From positions 124,001 to 188,000 of the forward strand of contig PUQB01000089.1 in NCBI GenBank assembly GCA_003024785.1: 64,000 nucleotides of DNA, in the 5' to 3' direction. Below, piece by piece: positions 14,005 to 25,389 of this stretch (its first letter is position 1; every line of letters starts with the position of its first letter). The stretch comes from Selaginella tamariscina (taxonomy: Eukaryota > Streptophyta > Lycopodiopsida > Selaginellales > Selaginellaceae). The notes beneath the pieces were generated by a model. It ran no database searches. It was not told where the DNA came from and saw only the letters and a program-made list of their open reading frames with translations. The position numbers were made by a program, and so were the translations under genes.

Positions 14005-14890
14005 TACAGTTCAAATGAAGTGGCGATTACAATTCAAATGAAGTGGATCATAATGTATATATTCAACAATTATCTTTATACCATTGATGTTTGAATCTAG
14101 AGAAAAGGGTAATGTAAAAATTCTATAAAATATATCTTAAATATATTATAAAGTATATACTAGAACTATGTACAAACCCTTCAAAGTCATAAATTAAAAT
14201 TACCACAATGCACCGTACTAAGAAAAAAACGCGTATAAATGGTTACACACTCAATGAGTTTCATGTATTTACATGGTTACGCAAACCTTCCCACCCTCAT
14301 CCTCAATAATATTAACCTTGCCTTGTGAGTGTCTCGATGAGATTTTAATAAGCTTAAATTTATCTGAATTTTATCACCTTTTTATGAGGGTAAAAATAAT
14401 TTTTTTTCTTGCCACATGTTTATTGTACATTTAAATAAGATTTTGAAAATATATCAATATATAATTAAAGATTTCTTATTTATTTATATTTATATAAAGA
14501 ATTTTATATAATTGAGAAGTATACAATTTTTATTTATATTTATTTTACTTTAAAAATAAATTTATTTAAGTTTAAATTAATATCGGGTAATTGTAACCCT
14601 CGCTGTCACGATGGCACATGTGAACTCTTCTCGACTGGAGTGCGGGTTTTGTGATGTATTCAATATTTGTTTGAACACTATTAAATACAAAATAAATCAA
14701 TGAGATACAAGAATATGCTAAAATATTAAAGCAGTACATACTTAAAATATGTTATACATACATTTCAGGATGAGAACAGTTCATGTAAATACAAAGAAAA
14801 AATGTAGTGCTTTTAGTAGAAAAGAAAAAAGGTCCACAAAGAAGCATACAGCACCGTTCTTTACAACATACCTATATAGATTAGTAGAAG
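14005..14890. other. Spacer downstream of the J-protein gene
   Basis: No gene was seen. This region will hold the J-protein 3' UTR on the minus strand (AT-rich, starting directly below 14896). A short tandem echo of TTCAAATGAAGTGG occurs near 14010-14045. Confidence 0.5.
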
Positions 14891-14895
14891 CCTGC

Positions 14896-16739
14896 CTAGT
14901 GTCCTTCAGACTCTAGGTTTAAACTCGACTCTCGATCCAGCTCCCAGCTTTTGGAAGGCACCTGCCCATCTTGATGCCTCACTGCTGGGATTCTATGGGA
15001 GAATCTGAACAGCTCAGTACCCAAAACTCTCTCCACTTTCCCATTTTCTCCCCTTGTAAACACATGCCCTTCCTCCCCAAGCTTCTTCAGCCTCACAACC
15101 AAAACCCCGTTTTCCTCACTGTAGTCCTCTAAAACTAGCACTGGTACATAGCTAAAGTCTTCATGCCCATCCTGAGATTTAATTTTCAGCCACCCCCTGT
15201 TCCAACCGTGAAACATAGCCCACACTTCCCCCGTGCAGGATACACTTGATAATGCGCCTTCTTCTTAAGGGGCGTCATCTCCAATAAGTGTCCGAATGTC
15301 TTCAACGAGAGCCAGTCGTACCGCTTCATCAGCTTGAACTGTCCACAAGCCAAATAGTGACACACCAGCCAATCCTTCTCGTCATCGTTACACGCCACAG
15401 CTTCCAGCCACCTCACCTTGATAGCCTCCTCGTTCTTTACCTCTTCCACACGTCCATACCACCTCGGCATCCCGTCTGAGTCATCATATATAGCCCAGAA
15501 CTGATCCTTCTCCACATTAGAGAGCGTGCGGTCCCCGTCAAAGTCGTAGGCATGTTCATGTATACGTTGCTCTACCTCCTGTATGCTCACCTCCTCATCG
15601 ACTGATCTACCAGAATTCTCCGGTGTGCACATCTTCTTCCTCGGTCCGAACTCCACCAGATCGTCGTCCTCGTAGATGTACTTCGCATTATTACGCTTCC
15701 TTGAAGACCTTCTTGTCGGCTGCTCCGTCTGTACACCATTCTCGACGTGTATTTCATCTTCCTCGATGTCCACCACTTTCTGCGTCTGTTTGCTTGACTC
15801 CCCATTAGACTCCGGCTTGGCTTTACTCTTCTCGGACTCCGGGTTCTGTCCGTGGTCCGTTCGCTGCTGTCCAACACCATTCTCTTCTTTCTTCACAGTT
15901 TCGGGCATCGGCCCCTTTCTCTTCACATGATCCTCAGCTGTCTTCTGTGACTGTCTCTTCTGCTTTTCGACCTTCTCCTTGTCCTTTCTTTCCTTCTTAA
16001 CATGCTCCATCGCTTGCTTCACGAACTCCATAGTTGAACTTGGTGGAGCTTGCGGGGGAACACCAGTTCTTTGGAAAGCACCCACGTTGGAGAAATTGAA
16101 CCCACGTCCTCCGTTCAGGTTGACACCGTTAGCGTTCGCTCTCTGAAGCTCACGGGCTACGAAGTCCTTCTTGCACTTGTCACACAAGAGCCGGCAATTC
16201 AAGAAGCATCTCTGGTACTGGAATTGCAACCGGCAATGCGGACAGACCGTCCAAAATGAATTCGAATGCGGACTTGCGGTACGGACTGGGATGAAAGTCG
16301 GAGTAACTGGGGCGGGAGTCGGAAAAGGGCGCCTTAGAGGTACCTTGTTCCTCAGCAGGTCGTGCTTGCTCCGCTTGGTTTTGTCCGAGAGAATGCCGAA
16401 TGCTTCGCCCACGAGCTTGAAAGCGGCTTCTGCACCTACGGACTTGTTCTTGTCCGGATGAAGATGGAAAGCCAGCTTCTTGTACTGCTTCTTGATTGTT
16501 GCGTCATCGGCTGTTGTTTCCACTTCGAGAATTCCATACCAGTCCGTCTCAAGTCCGACCTTATTCTGCGCTTTCGTGTGTACATTTACAATGGCAAAAA
16601 GCTGCTGAAGACCGTCAAGCTTCGGATAGAGCTTTTCGGCTCTCAGTAGGACCTTAGCTGCTCCGGAATAGTCCTGGCCCTCTAGTTTCTTCAACGCTAG
16701 CTCTTTTGCCCTCTCTGCTTCGTCCCTGTTGGCCTCCAT
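14896..16739 (-). CDS. J-domain co-chaperone with C-terminal DUF3444-like region
   Basis: This is an intronless coding region of about 620 codons. Residues 1-60 are the helical leader seen in this plant family (MEANRDEAERAKELALKKLE). The J domain spans about 66-125, with the Hsp70-activating HPD at about 94-96 inside HLHPDKN. A Cys-rich patch (VCPHCRLQFQYQRC, CDKCKKDF) follows near 170-200, then a charged linker with basic RRSSRKR, suggesting a nuclear role, and a DUF3444-like tail (FWAIYDDSDGMPRWYGRV). The frame breaks at the C run 15228-15232. One more base there would join GLCF to the frame reading VWAMFHGWN and restore the tail through FRFSHRIPAV and WELD to the stop at 14896. The start ATG at 16739 has the family's usual N-terminus. 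Expected role: stimulating Hsp70 ATPase. Clients are unknown. Confidence 0.9.
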
Positions 16740-17110
16740 GGCGTGGAAGAAATCGCTAAAACCTACTTAAACCTGGTCAGTCCGGTGCGCCATAGCCAGA
16801 GGGAAAACATCTTCTTTGAGGTTGTCTAGTGCTGGAAACCAGTTAAGAAGTCAAAATCGACCAGAAATTTCTTGTTTCCTGAAGAAATGGGGATCAGAGA
16901 GAGACAATGTGACAGAAAGATCTTACCAATTCAGAAGGAAACATCGAACAAAAACTCTTCTTTCTTGAGATTTTCCTGAAGCATGAAAATCAGAGAGATA
17001 ATGGAGCCGTTGAGAGATCTTACCAGTGATTCCGTGAGGAACATTCGGCGCTTCAGGAACCCTAAACGTCCGCCATGGCGTCTTCGTTCCTTCAAACCCT
17101 AACCCGGCAA
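16740..17110 (-). promoter_or_regulatory. 5' UTR and promoter-proximal region of the J-protein gene
   Basis: Two donor-like GGTAAGATCT sites lie on the minus strand near 17030 and 16925, and acceptor-like TAG occurs near 16770 just before the start codon. This suggests a 5'-UTR intron with alternative donors. Transcript ends cannot be seen from sequence. Confidence 0.4.
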
Positions 17111-17129
17111 AAAGTGCAAAAAATTCGTA

Positions 17130-17358
17130 ATCTTTACCCCATTTAGGTTAACTGTTTCCCGCGCGGGATTCCGTACATGTATCTAAAACCCGATTAAAGA
17201 CTGATTAGGAGAGCCTAGAACTCTCTAGAAAGCCACAGAATATTCTTAGAATATTTATTATAAACGTTTGTATTGAATTGAATTGTGTTTTAGGTTTAGT
17301 AAGGGATATATAAATGGAAATAATAAATAAAAATTATGTCACTGACATTTAATAAATT

Positions 17359-17390
<32 letters not shown>

Positions 17391-19100
17391 CTGAGGACTA
17401 GAATGTAAAGTAAATGGTTACAAAGATGGTTATGTAAAGTTATATAGATTATTATCATAATAACTAATGTATGCATCAATTCACATGTTTGTATAGATGG
17501 ACAAAAGATTAATTTTTTAAAAATTGATAATAAATAAAAATTTAAATAGAAGTATTTAATAAATTTAAAAATTATATTAAATGCACCATAAAATGCTAAA
17601 ATGTATCATATGGAATCATGTTAAGTTATAAATAATAATACCCACAGACAACAACAACAACAACACATAAGATATAGTTAAGAATGTATGTATATACCCT
17701 ATTATACACATGATAAATTCCTTAATATTTAATAAAATACTTTAATTAATATATAAACTAATTATTTTTAGTCATTACATCTTGTTATATTGTGGCTTAG
17801 TAAGTGCCATTAGATATGAAGCATATTTAAATATTCTTATTAATCAATTCTAAACTCTTAAAAATAATAATTATTAATGTACTTTAAACTTAAGTGTGTG
17901 ACACGAATTCAGAACAAAAGTTGTATAGGAGGGAGGAAGGATTTACCTCGTATAATTTTATAATGTTTAACATTTAATTACTATTTAAATAAATAATATT
18001 GTTAATATTATAATGGATTCATTAATGATGTTTTGATTTTATTTTATTTTATTTTTTTTATTATATTATAATTTTTGTGTCATTTCTTTTTTTCTTTCTT
18101 AATATCTTTTTAATATATTATATTTATATACCACCAAACCAAAGCATATTTAAGTTACATAAGACATAGAAATTCTTAAGAATATATAAATATTTATTTA
18201 TAAACCTTATAAATTTTTTATCTTAAATTCATATAAAAAAAATCAAACTTAATTATTTGGAGCTTTTTACTGTATAGCTTAATTTATCTATTTAAAATCA
18301 AATGCACAAATAATTGTTTTTTAAAATTTAACTTAAAGTTAATATTTTGTAATAAGGATTAAAAAAATATTTACATTTAAGAAACCAATCCTTATTAATA
18401 TAAGATTTAACTTATTATATATAGAAAGAGAGAGAGAGGATGTAATGGACAAATAAAATTGATAATTAGCAAATGAAAATAAATAAATTAAGTTAAAATA
18501 AAATTTAAAAAGATTCAACATCAGTCAATTCATTCATCACAAACGTTAATCACATTTCATTAATTTATTTTAAAGTTTAAAATGTAAATTTATACGTTTT
18601 AATAATGAAATTTATGTTTGAAAATAGGCTATAAATTTATAAATTTTAATTTTAAAATCAGCAATGTGATTTTAATATATCTTAATATATAATTTGCAAT
18701 AATATAATATAAATATTTAATTTAAAATATATTAATATAATATAAAATTTAAAACATAAAAAAACTATATAATATATAATTTATAAATAAAAAGATACAG
18801 TCTCCTTCTACACATGAAATCTAATCCTTCTTGCGATTAAAATATATTTATATTACTTTACTTTAAAAATATTCAGAAACATCTAACAATAATATCATCG
18901 AAAACATTAATTTGCCCAGTATCCACACTCTCATATATTACATGTGTATGTTTATCAAATAATTATGCACTAATGGAGGTGCGAGTGATTTTTATGACTC
19001 ATACATTCATACATATTATAAGATGTTTATATATATATATATATAAAAGATGTTTCTTGTAATATGTGAAATGTCTACATATACACAGCAGATCACATAC
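17130..19100. other. AT-rich spacer without genes
   Basis: No coding frame with recognisable content. It contains a TA/GA microsatellite near 17360-17390, a short GA run near 18425-18438 and a TA run near 19028-19044. Confidence 0.6.
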
Positions 19101-19109
19101 ACACTGCAT

Positions 19110-19505
19110 ATACACATAGATATATACATTCACATGTAAGTGCATAGTAGATCACGTGTACATATGTGAAGTGTCTGTACATATATGAATGCATACATGT
19201 AGGCACATACATATGTACATGCATTACTTATGCTATCTGAAACGATCTCTCTGCATGCATGTGTCTTTGTGTGTGTGCGTCTATGTATGTAGTATGTCTT
19301 ATATATGTAGTGATATGCGTCTGTGTAGATCGTAAGGAGGCACATGTATTATCTATGTATTCAATGTAGTCCGTATCTTCTATGTATATCATACATATGT
19401 GATCTAATGGTATATATGCATTTATATACAATATATATACCTATATAAATATATAGGAATAAGTGTATATAATACAGAATGTATAGTTTCATTTACGTCT
19501 TATAT
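19110..19505 (+). repeat. Dispersed noncoding repeat, copy 1
   Basis: It aligns in the same orientation with 25000-25385. Shared blocks include ACATGTAAGTG, TTATGCTATCTGAAA, ATCTATGTATTCAATGTA, GTATCTTCTATGTATA and ACGTCTTATA, separated by variable microsatellite. Both copies lack coding capacity. The two flank the PIF/Harbinger element at a distance. Confidence 0.6.
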
Positions 19506-19509
19506 TACA

Positions 19510-21117
19510 TTTCAAAGCAATTATAAGATTATTAAATCAATGTGAGCGACGTTATCAACTGTTATAAAGAATTTGGTATTTAGGTTGGTTTTTACTTATC
19601 AATGGCTTAAATTCTTAAAATAGATTAAAAAATAGTTCAATAAAAAAAACTTTATATTATATATAAGTATACAATGTAATTCAAATACACATACCCATAA
19701 AAGAGTTATGTGGCAATAAATTATGAAAATAATTTTCATCAGTATAATAATGCATTAAATTTTAAATTTTTAAACTGGCAAAGTTGTCGTACATAATAAT
19801 AAATTAATAATGAACTTATTACTGTAATAATTAAGATATGCGCAGGTGTTTATATTTGGTGGACTAGAGATTAAAGTAGTTAGAGAAGTAGGAGCAGTTC
19901 ATTATCCTTCCCAATAGCTATCATACGTGTGTGTGTGTGTATAATATTTATAATTAATATTAATGAAGCAAATTTGTATATGTTAGTGTTGTGTTTATGT
20001 GATATACACACATATATATATAACTTATTTGATTTTATATGAAAATTTGTGAAATGCAACATTAAAGACTTTTTAATAGTGAAATGGATGTTATATTCTT
20101 TTTTAAGTAATTTGTAAGTTTATACTTATTATATATATAAAATGTATATATTTCTAAATACATTGTTATTTTGTTATATATGGAAACACCTAAATAAGCA
20201 TATGTATATATTTGCATTGTGTATACATGTGTGCTCTCTCTCTCTCTTATAGTTTACATGTGTGGTATGTGTTTTCTTATATTATATGTGCATGTAACAT
20301 TTAAATATATGGATAGATCTAAAATATATCTCTCTCACACATATTATTTTATATAACATACATAATATTTAGTACATTTATTTGCATAATTTCATGTATA
20401 TTTCATACATTTTATAGTGGTGAGATGAAGCCAAATGTAACTATTTAAATAGTTATATATATTAAATAAAAATAAAAAATATACAAGTGCATGTTTAATT
20501 AACCATTCAACTTCACTAAGATAGTAAAATTACTATGTACTTTACCATTTAAGCTTATCAACAAAAACTACTATATATTTATTTTAATATATATTATTGT
20601 CATGCCTTGTTTTTCTTTTCAATTGCAAAGTTAAAGTTCAGATATTTTTTCAGTTCAATCATGTGTAAATAAATTATACTTAACTTTAAAGTCACACCAT
20701 TGTCACATGTCATGCATAATGAGTTTTTAAAGTCACATATGTTAATAATTATCGCTCATGTCTCATGCATTGCAGTTTTTTTCAAAACCTATGAATAGAC
20801 TTTAAATATTCATGAAGGATACCTTTTCTATGTGCGATGTCAGAAATTCAAAGCGGTGTAGAAGAGTTTATATATATATATTATGTAAATGTGAAAACGG
20901 TGAGCTTTGTGCTTGTTTGTGACTACTTCCATGTAGCACATAAAAATATATCATTGCTTAACACATGTACATACAAAGATACATATCACATTATATAGAT
21001 ACGTACATGACACATTACGATAAAAAACCAGTAAGTAGAATCCAATGTTCATAACAAATGCATTCCAATGTGATTTGTAAGCTATTGATAAAGTATACTA
21101 CTAATTAGTCTGGGTCT
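19510..21117. other. AT-rich spacer without genes
   Basis: Nothing recognisable apart from short TA, TG and CT microsatellites (for example CT near 20235 and TA near 20870). Confidence 0.6.
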
Positions 21118-21120
21118 TAT

Positions 21121-21195
21121 GGGTGGTGTTACATGTGGGTTGGATCTGGAAAAAATTAAGGATTCAGACCAATTTCACCATGTTACATGTAAAAA
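21121..21195 (+). repeat. Left terminal inverted repeat of the PIF/Harbinger element
   Basis: The outer 20 bases are identical to the complement of 23896-23915. A second inner copy of the GTTACATGTAAA motif occurs on both sides, at about 21182-21193 and about 23835-23850, and could be a subterminal transposase site. Confidence 0.85.
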
Positions 21196-21411
21196 GTATC
21201 ATGAATAAGTGTCTGGTCCGGAATTACATTCGGAACCCCAAGGGGGTTCCGAATAAATTCCAAATGCCTGAATGACCACATGGCAACTGAACTGTCTATT
21301 TTTGTGCCAAAACATTTAGGTTGTGAATGTCGAGAGAAGGAATGTCGGAAGTGGATATGGAGGGCTTTGTTGATGCGACGATGCCTCCCCTCAAGGAGAT
21401 TCATCATCAGC

Positions 21412-22280
21412 AGGTGGTAAGAAGGGTAGATCTGCAGCTGTGCAAGAGCTCTATGACAAGCGCAAGGGGAAAACCTGGACTGAAGAGGAACTCACCATTC
21501 TGATCTTTGCAAAGAGGGAAGATGACAACAAATATCAAGGTGGGGGAGCTAGAGAGAAAGGGAAGAAGAAGGCTGACAGTGGGGAAGATTGAAATGTTTT
21601 GCTTGCAACATAAGCTTACAGAGATGCAAGTCAACTCATGAAATGGTGGGAGCAGCTGAAGACAGAGTTCAACAAGATTTATGACTATGAAAAGGCTGTG
21701 CCAAGTGGTCACAATAGTTACTGGTCAATGACTCCTGTTGAGAAAAAGCAGAGGAAGTTTGCTGATATGAGCAGTCTTTGTTTGATCAAATGCGTATCAC
21801 TCTGGCAGAGAACAAGACGGTGGAGCCTGGGGGCTTGGTTAGTGACACATCTGGCTCAAGGTTTGCATCTGCAACAACACCACAGCTGAAGTAGAGGCCA
21901 CGAAGATGAGGAACACGGTTCAGGTATTTTTTAAATTATTTTTTAAAAGTTTTTATAGAACTTACAAAAGATTTTGTTGTTTTAGAAAACGATGTGAACC
22001 TGAGACCAAGAAAGGCGATGAATCAACTTCTACAACTGGTAAAAAAAGGAAACGATTGCCTCGTGGTTCTGGGGATTTGATCAAGCAGCTAGGAGAAAGC
22101 TCAGAGGCTCAGAGTTGCAAAAGCAGCTTCTAGAGATGCAAAAAGAACACAGTAATGAGGCTCTGCAGTACAGAAGGAATCAGTTGCAGCACTGATTGAG
22201 TCCTCAAATGCTCAAACTAGAGAGCTCACAGAAGCCATTGGAGGTGTTCAGCGTGTGATGGAATCATTAACGACATCATG
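21412..22280 (+). pseudogene. Myb/SANT-like accessory protein of PIF/Harbinger
   Basis: Open segments give WTEEELTILIFAKRED, then YRDASQLMKWWEQLKTEFNK and NSYWSMTPVEKKQRKLP, matching a trihelix or Myb/SANT-like DNA-binding domain. A basic segment (GKKRKRLPRGSGDLIKQL) and a Gln-rich helical end follow. An insert at about 21923-21985 may be an intron. Frameshifts and stops are present (near 21590, 21770 and 22130). In this superfamily the Myb-like partner helps import the transposase and bind the element ends. The frame breaks could be decay or sequence error. Confidence 0.7.
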
Positions 22281-22445
22281 AAAAGCTTTTTGAACATGTA
22301 GATGTCCAACGTTTTGTGTTTTGTTTTTTCTCTTCTTTTTTTTGTCTTTTTTTTTTTTCTTTTTCTGTCACGGAGACTAATCTATTGTAGCTTTTAAATA
22401 TTATCTTTTTTACATATTTATCTTTTTTTACATAAATATTTTGAA

Positions 22446-23800
22446 CTACAATGTATTAATATAGTTTACAATTATCTTCCTAAAAACATCTCCTGGTCTA
22501 GAAAATCCTGGTGCAAAAATCGTGTTGTATCCGGGATCAGGATTATCACCTATCCATTCCTCAAAAAACCTGTCACCCTTGTCCATGATAATATTGTGCA
22601 AAATAACACAACATTGGATAGCATTAGACACAAGGTAAGGGTCCCTCTATAATTGTTCTAGCCAGATACCTCCATTGCATTTTTAGTTGCCAAATGCTCG
22701 CTCCACAGATCCGTGTTGATGAGTGCATGTAGTTCCAATCCGAAAACTCATACATACGGTGAGGAAAAGGGGTCAACATACCAGGTCTCAGATCATACCC
22801 ACCGTCTGCAATAAGGTACTCAGGGATAGGCCCAGATGTTGTTGAAATCACAGCCCTGCAAGTCTTTGTTTTGCGTCTACCAGCTGTTTGAAAGTACTCC
22901 TTTGCCAAACTCTACGATCGTTGCATGAACCTGGCATCCCCGAAAAAACATCAAGAAACCGAGACTTACTATCCACAATGGCTTGCACTTTCATGCTGAT
23001 CTTCTGCTTGTAATCCCTCCATTCCCTAGAATCAGAGTCCACAGGCAGCTCCAGAGCAACATGAGTGCAGTCAATAGCTCCCACGCAGTTAGGAAAACCA
23101 TGAATCTTTTGAAAACCTCGCTTCACCTCTGAAGTTCAGCATTGGTTGGCCAGCGAACATGTCGTGGCCCAAGATGAGTGATCAAGGCCTTCACAAAGCG
23201 CTTGAATGTCATGATGCATGTGAGTGGCTGCAACCAAAGAGCGTTCCAATCCCAAGCCAGGTATCCCCAGTTGCTAATCTTCTCAACGACAAAGCCACCT
23301 GTTTTGCCACTGAGTTACTCCTTCCGTATTGTTCTCAATCCTGGGGGTGGATGGCGAACCAACTCCTCATGCAAAACCTCACAGAGATAATCGAATGTTG
23401 ACGTGCTCACCCTAAAAAATTGTCTCCATTGTTCAGGATCAACTCTTTTCACCTCAGTGTAAAACAAATCCCACCAATGCAAGGACCGTGTTTTGATGTA
23501 ATAATCACCTATGATTCTGTCTCTAGGAAGCTTGCCATTCAGAAGTTCTTGAAAAAGAACAGCAGTTGTTGAATCACCCCCTTTTAACAGACTGCTTGAA
23601 AATGAAACTGAAGAACAGAGAACCTGTGAACTTGAGCTTGTCTCCAGTGCTTGAACACAACAACAAAACCTGTTGGAACATAGCCTTGAGCAAGTTGAAC
23701 CATCTATGGGACAAGAAGAAGTTGTCGCCGCCTTCGCTGGTTCATCGGGAGAATCATTGTTTATGTGGCACCTAATGAGGTGGAATATCGTGTAACAAGA
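22446..23800 (-). pseudogene. PIF/Harbinger DDE transposase (ALP1-like)
   Basis: The frames run from an N-terminal helical region (KLPRDRIIGDYYIKTRSLHW; WRQFFRVSTSTFDYLCEVL) through a helix-turn-helix stretch (MMTFKRFVKALITHLGP) to the DDE core. The first Asp is in GAIDCTHVAL, the second in FLDVFSGMPGSCNDRRVW, and the Glu in the SVERAFG block near 22695. The C-terminus is IQCCVILHNIIMDKGDRFFE, typical of this nuclease family. Breaks occur near 23320, 23120, 22860 and 22640, each needing a frame change. All three acidic residues remain visible. The protein would cut and paste the element with the Myb-like partner; whether this copy is active depends on whether the breaks are real. Confidence 0.85.
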
Positions 23801-23834
23801 ATAACACGTGGAAAAGTATAATAAAAGTATATTC

Positions 23835-23915
23835 ATGTTTACATGTAACACCCTCATCCGAATCCTTCACCGGGATCCTAATTTTCCGGATCCGGACCCA
23901 CATGTAACACCACCC
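23835..23915 (-). repeat. Right terminal inverted repeat of the PIF/Harbinger element
   Basis: Complementary to the left end over the outer 20 bases, then GGATCxGGAAAA and TAAGGA/TTAGGA blocks with small gaps. It is followed directly by the TAT target duplication. Confidence 0.85.
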
Positions 23916-23918
23916 TAT

Positions 23919-24990
23919 GTGGACTGACACCATCCACAATATTTAGTTTCTCATAAGGTGGATAATAGTTAAATCGTATCAAACTTTCTTAATATTGTGA
24001 AAGTCATCTTTATTAAGTAAGAAGGCCTCTTCTAATAGATGATATATTTATAGCTGAAGTAATTCGATTGCTTCCCAAATTCCTAATAACGTTTTTTATG
24101 GAACAATAAAGTTTGGGATATATGGATTATGGAGAGTATTATAAAGGTTTATTAATGTTAATTTACTTAATTAAATTTGCGTAAGCATTTTCTAAATTTG
24201 TCAATAATGACTTTGAAATTATTTGGATCAACCCACGATTGGAATGCCTCTTGCCATTTCTTCTAACTCGAGCATACATTGAATGAGCCGTAATCGTATC
24301 CTATAGAAACTCCTTATGTTACAATTGCCTTTATATATATATTATATAATTAGGATATATAATTGGAATGGATAATGAACGCATCTAGCCTTACTTCACC
24401 TGTCGTGCTTCTTCCTCAGCTACTCCTGCTTCCGCTCCTAGCTTGATGCGACTCTCTTGATAGATATACACTTCCTAGGCCAACGAAAAGCTAGAGTTTC
24501 AAGCAAGAATTTGGCCATGTCATTCATCTTTGCAATGCACGTGTGTCTCGTATGACATACGTGTGTATCAAACTGTACATAATATGTATAAAATTACTTG
24601 ATAGTATCTAACCTAATTTGAATCACTTGACAAGACGTACAATTTCTCCATTTAAAAATCAAATGCACACCCTCATACACGCCAGCCAGCACCGTTACTT
24701 TGCTTACGTGGTCTCATGTCGTAGCTGGCAGTCTACACTCATATATATATTACATATGTGTGTTTTGCCACGTATATTCATATGTGTGTGTTTTTCCATG
24801 TGCATATATGTCTATGCATGATGTACATGAGTACTTATGTGCAATACTTATCGATATTCCATGCTGTGGACGAAGCATCCAAAACAATATTCCAAATAAT
24901 CCATTATTACATGCAATACCAAACTGTACATATATGTATTAATGTACAGAGAGAGGGCTGAAACAATGTGTCAATGAAAGGGATCTCTCC
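23919..24990. other. AT-rich spacer without genes
   Basis: No supported gene. Short open frames at 24618-24961 fall in TATG-rich low-complexity sequence and look fortuitous. Confidence 0.55.
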
Positions 24991-24999
24991 AGAGGCAGA

Positions 25000-25385
25000 C
25001 ACGTATACATAGATATATACATTCACATGTAAGTGTATGTGTGTTTTTAAGTAAATCACTTGTACATGTCTTTTATGTGCAGTTATGTGAAGTTTGTGGG
25101 TGTGTGTATGCATGCATAGGCACACATGCATTATTTATGCTATCTGAAAATTTGGTAAACGATTTCTCGCTGCGTGTGTGTGTGCGTGTGTGCGTGTGAA
25201 AGATATATATATATATATATATTTCCGTCTTGTATATGTAAATATCTAGATACATAAGGACGCAGATGTATGCATATATCTATGTATTCAATGTAATCTG
25301 TATCTTCTATGTATACATATGTAATCTAAGGTGTATACAATATATATAACACAATACAGAATTTATAGTTTCTTTTTACGTCTTA
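25000..25385 (+). repeat. Dispersed noncoding repeat, copy 2
   Basis: Related to 19110-19505 in the same orientation, with shared blocks listed there. The central GT/TA microsatellite (25175-25221) differs in length between copies. Confidence 0.6.
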
Positions 25386-25389
25386 TACC

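Larger units (their letters stand above)
21121..23915. mobile_element. PIF/Harbinger DNA transposon, 2.8 kb, with both ends
   Basis: The left end and the complement of the right end both start GGGTGGTGTTACATGTGGGT, a 20-base perfect terminal inverted repeat, and similarity continues more loosely for about 60 bases. TAT flanks both ends (21118-21120 and 23916-23918), a 3-bp target duplication as expected for this superfamily. Inside are a Myb/SANT-like gene on plus and a DDE transposase on minus, converging at about 22290-22440. This is the classic two-gene structure of the family. Confidence 0.9.

Noticed and set aside
15587..16649. Several 60-97 codon frames opposite or overlapping the J-protein gene
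   Set aside because: They are shadow frames of the GC-richer J-protein coding sequence.
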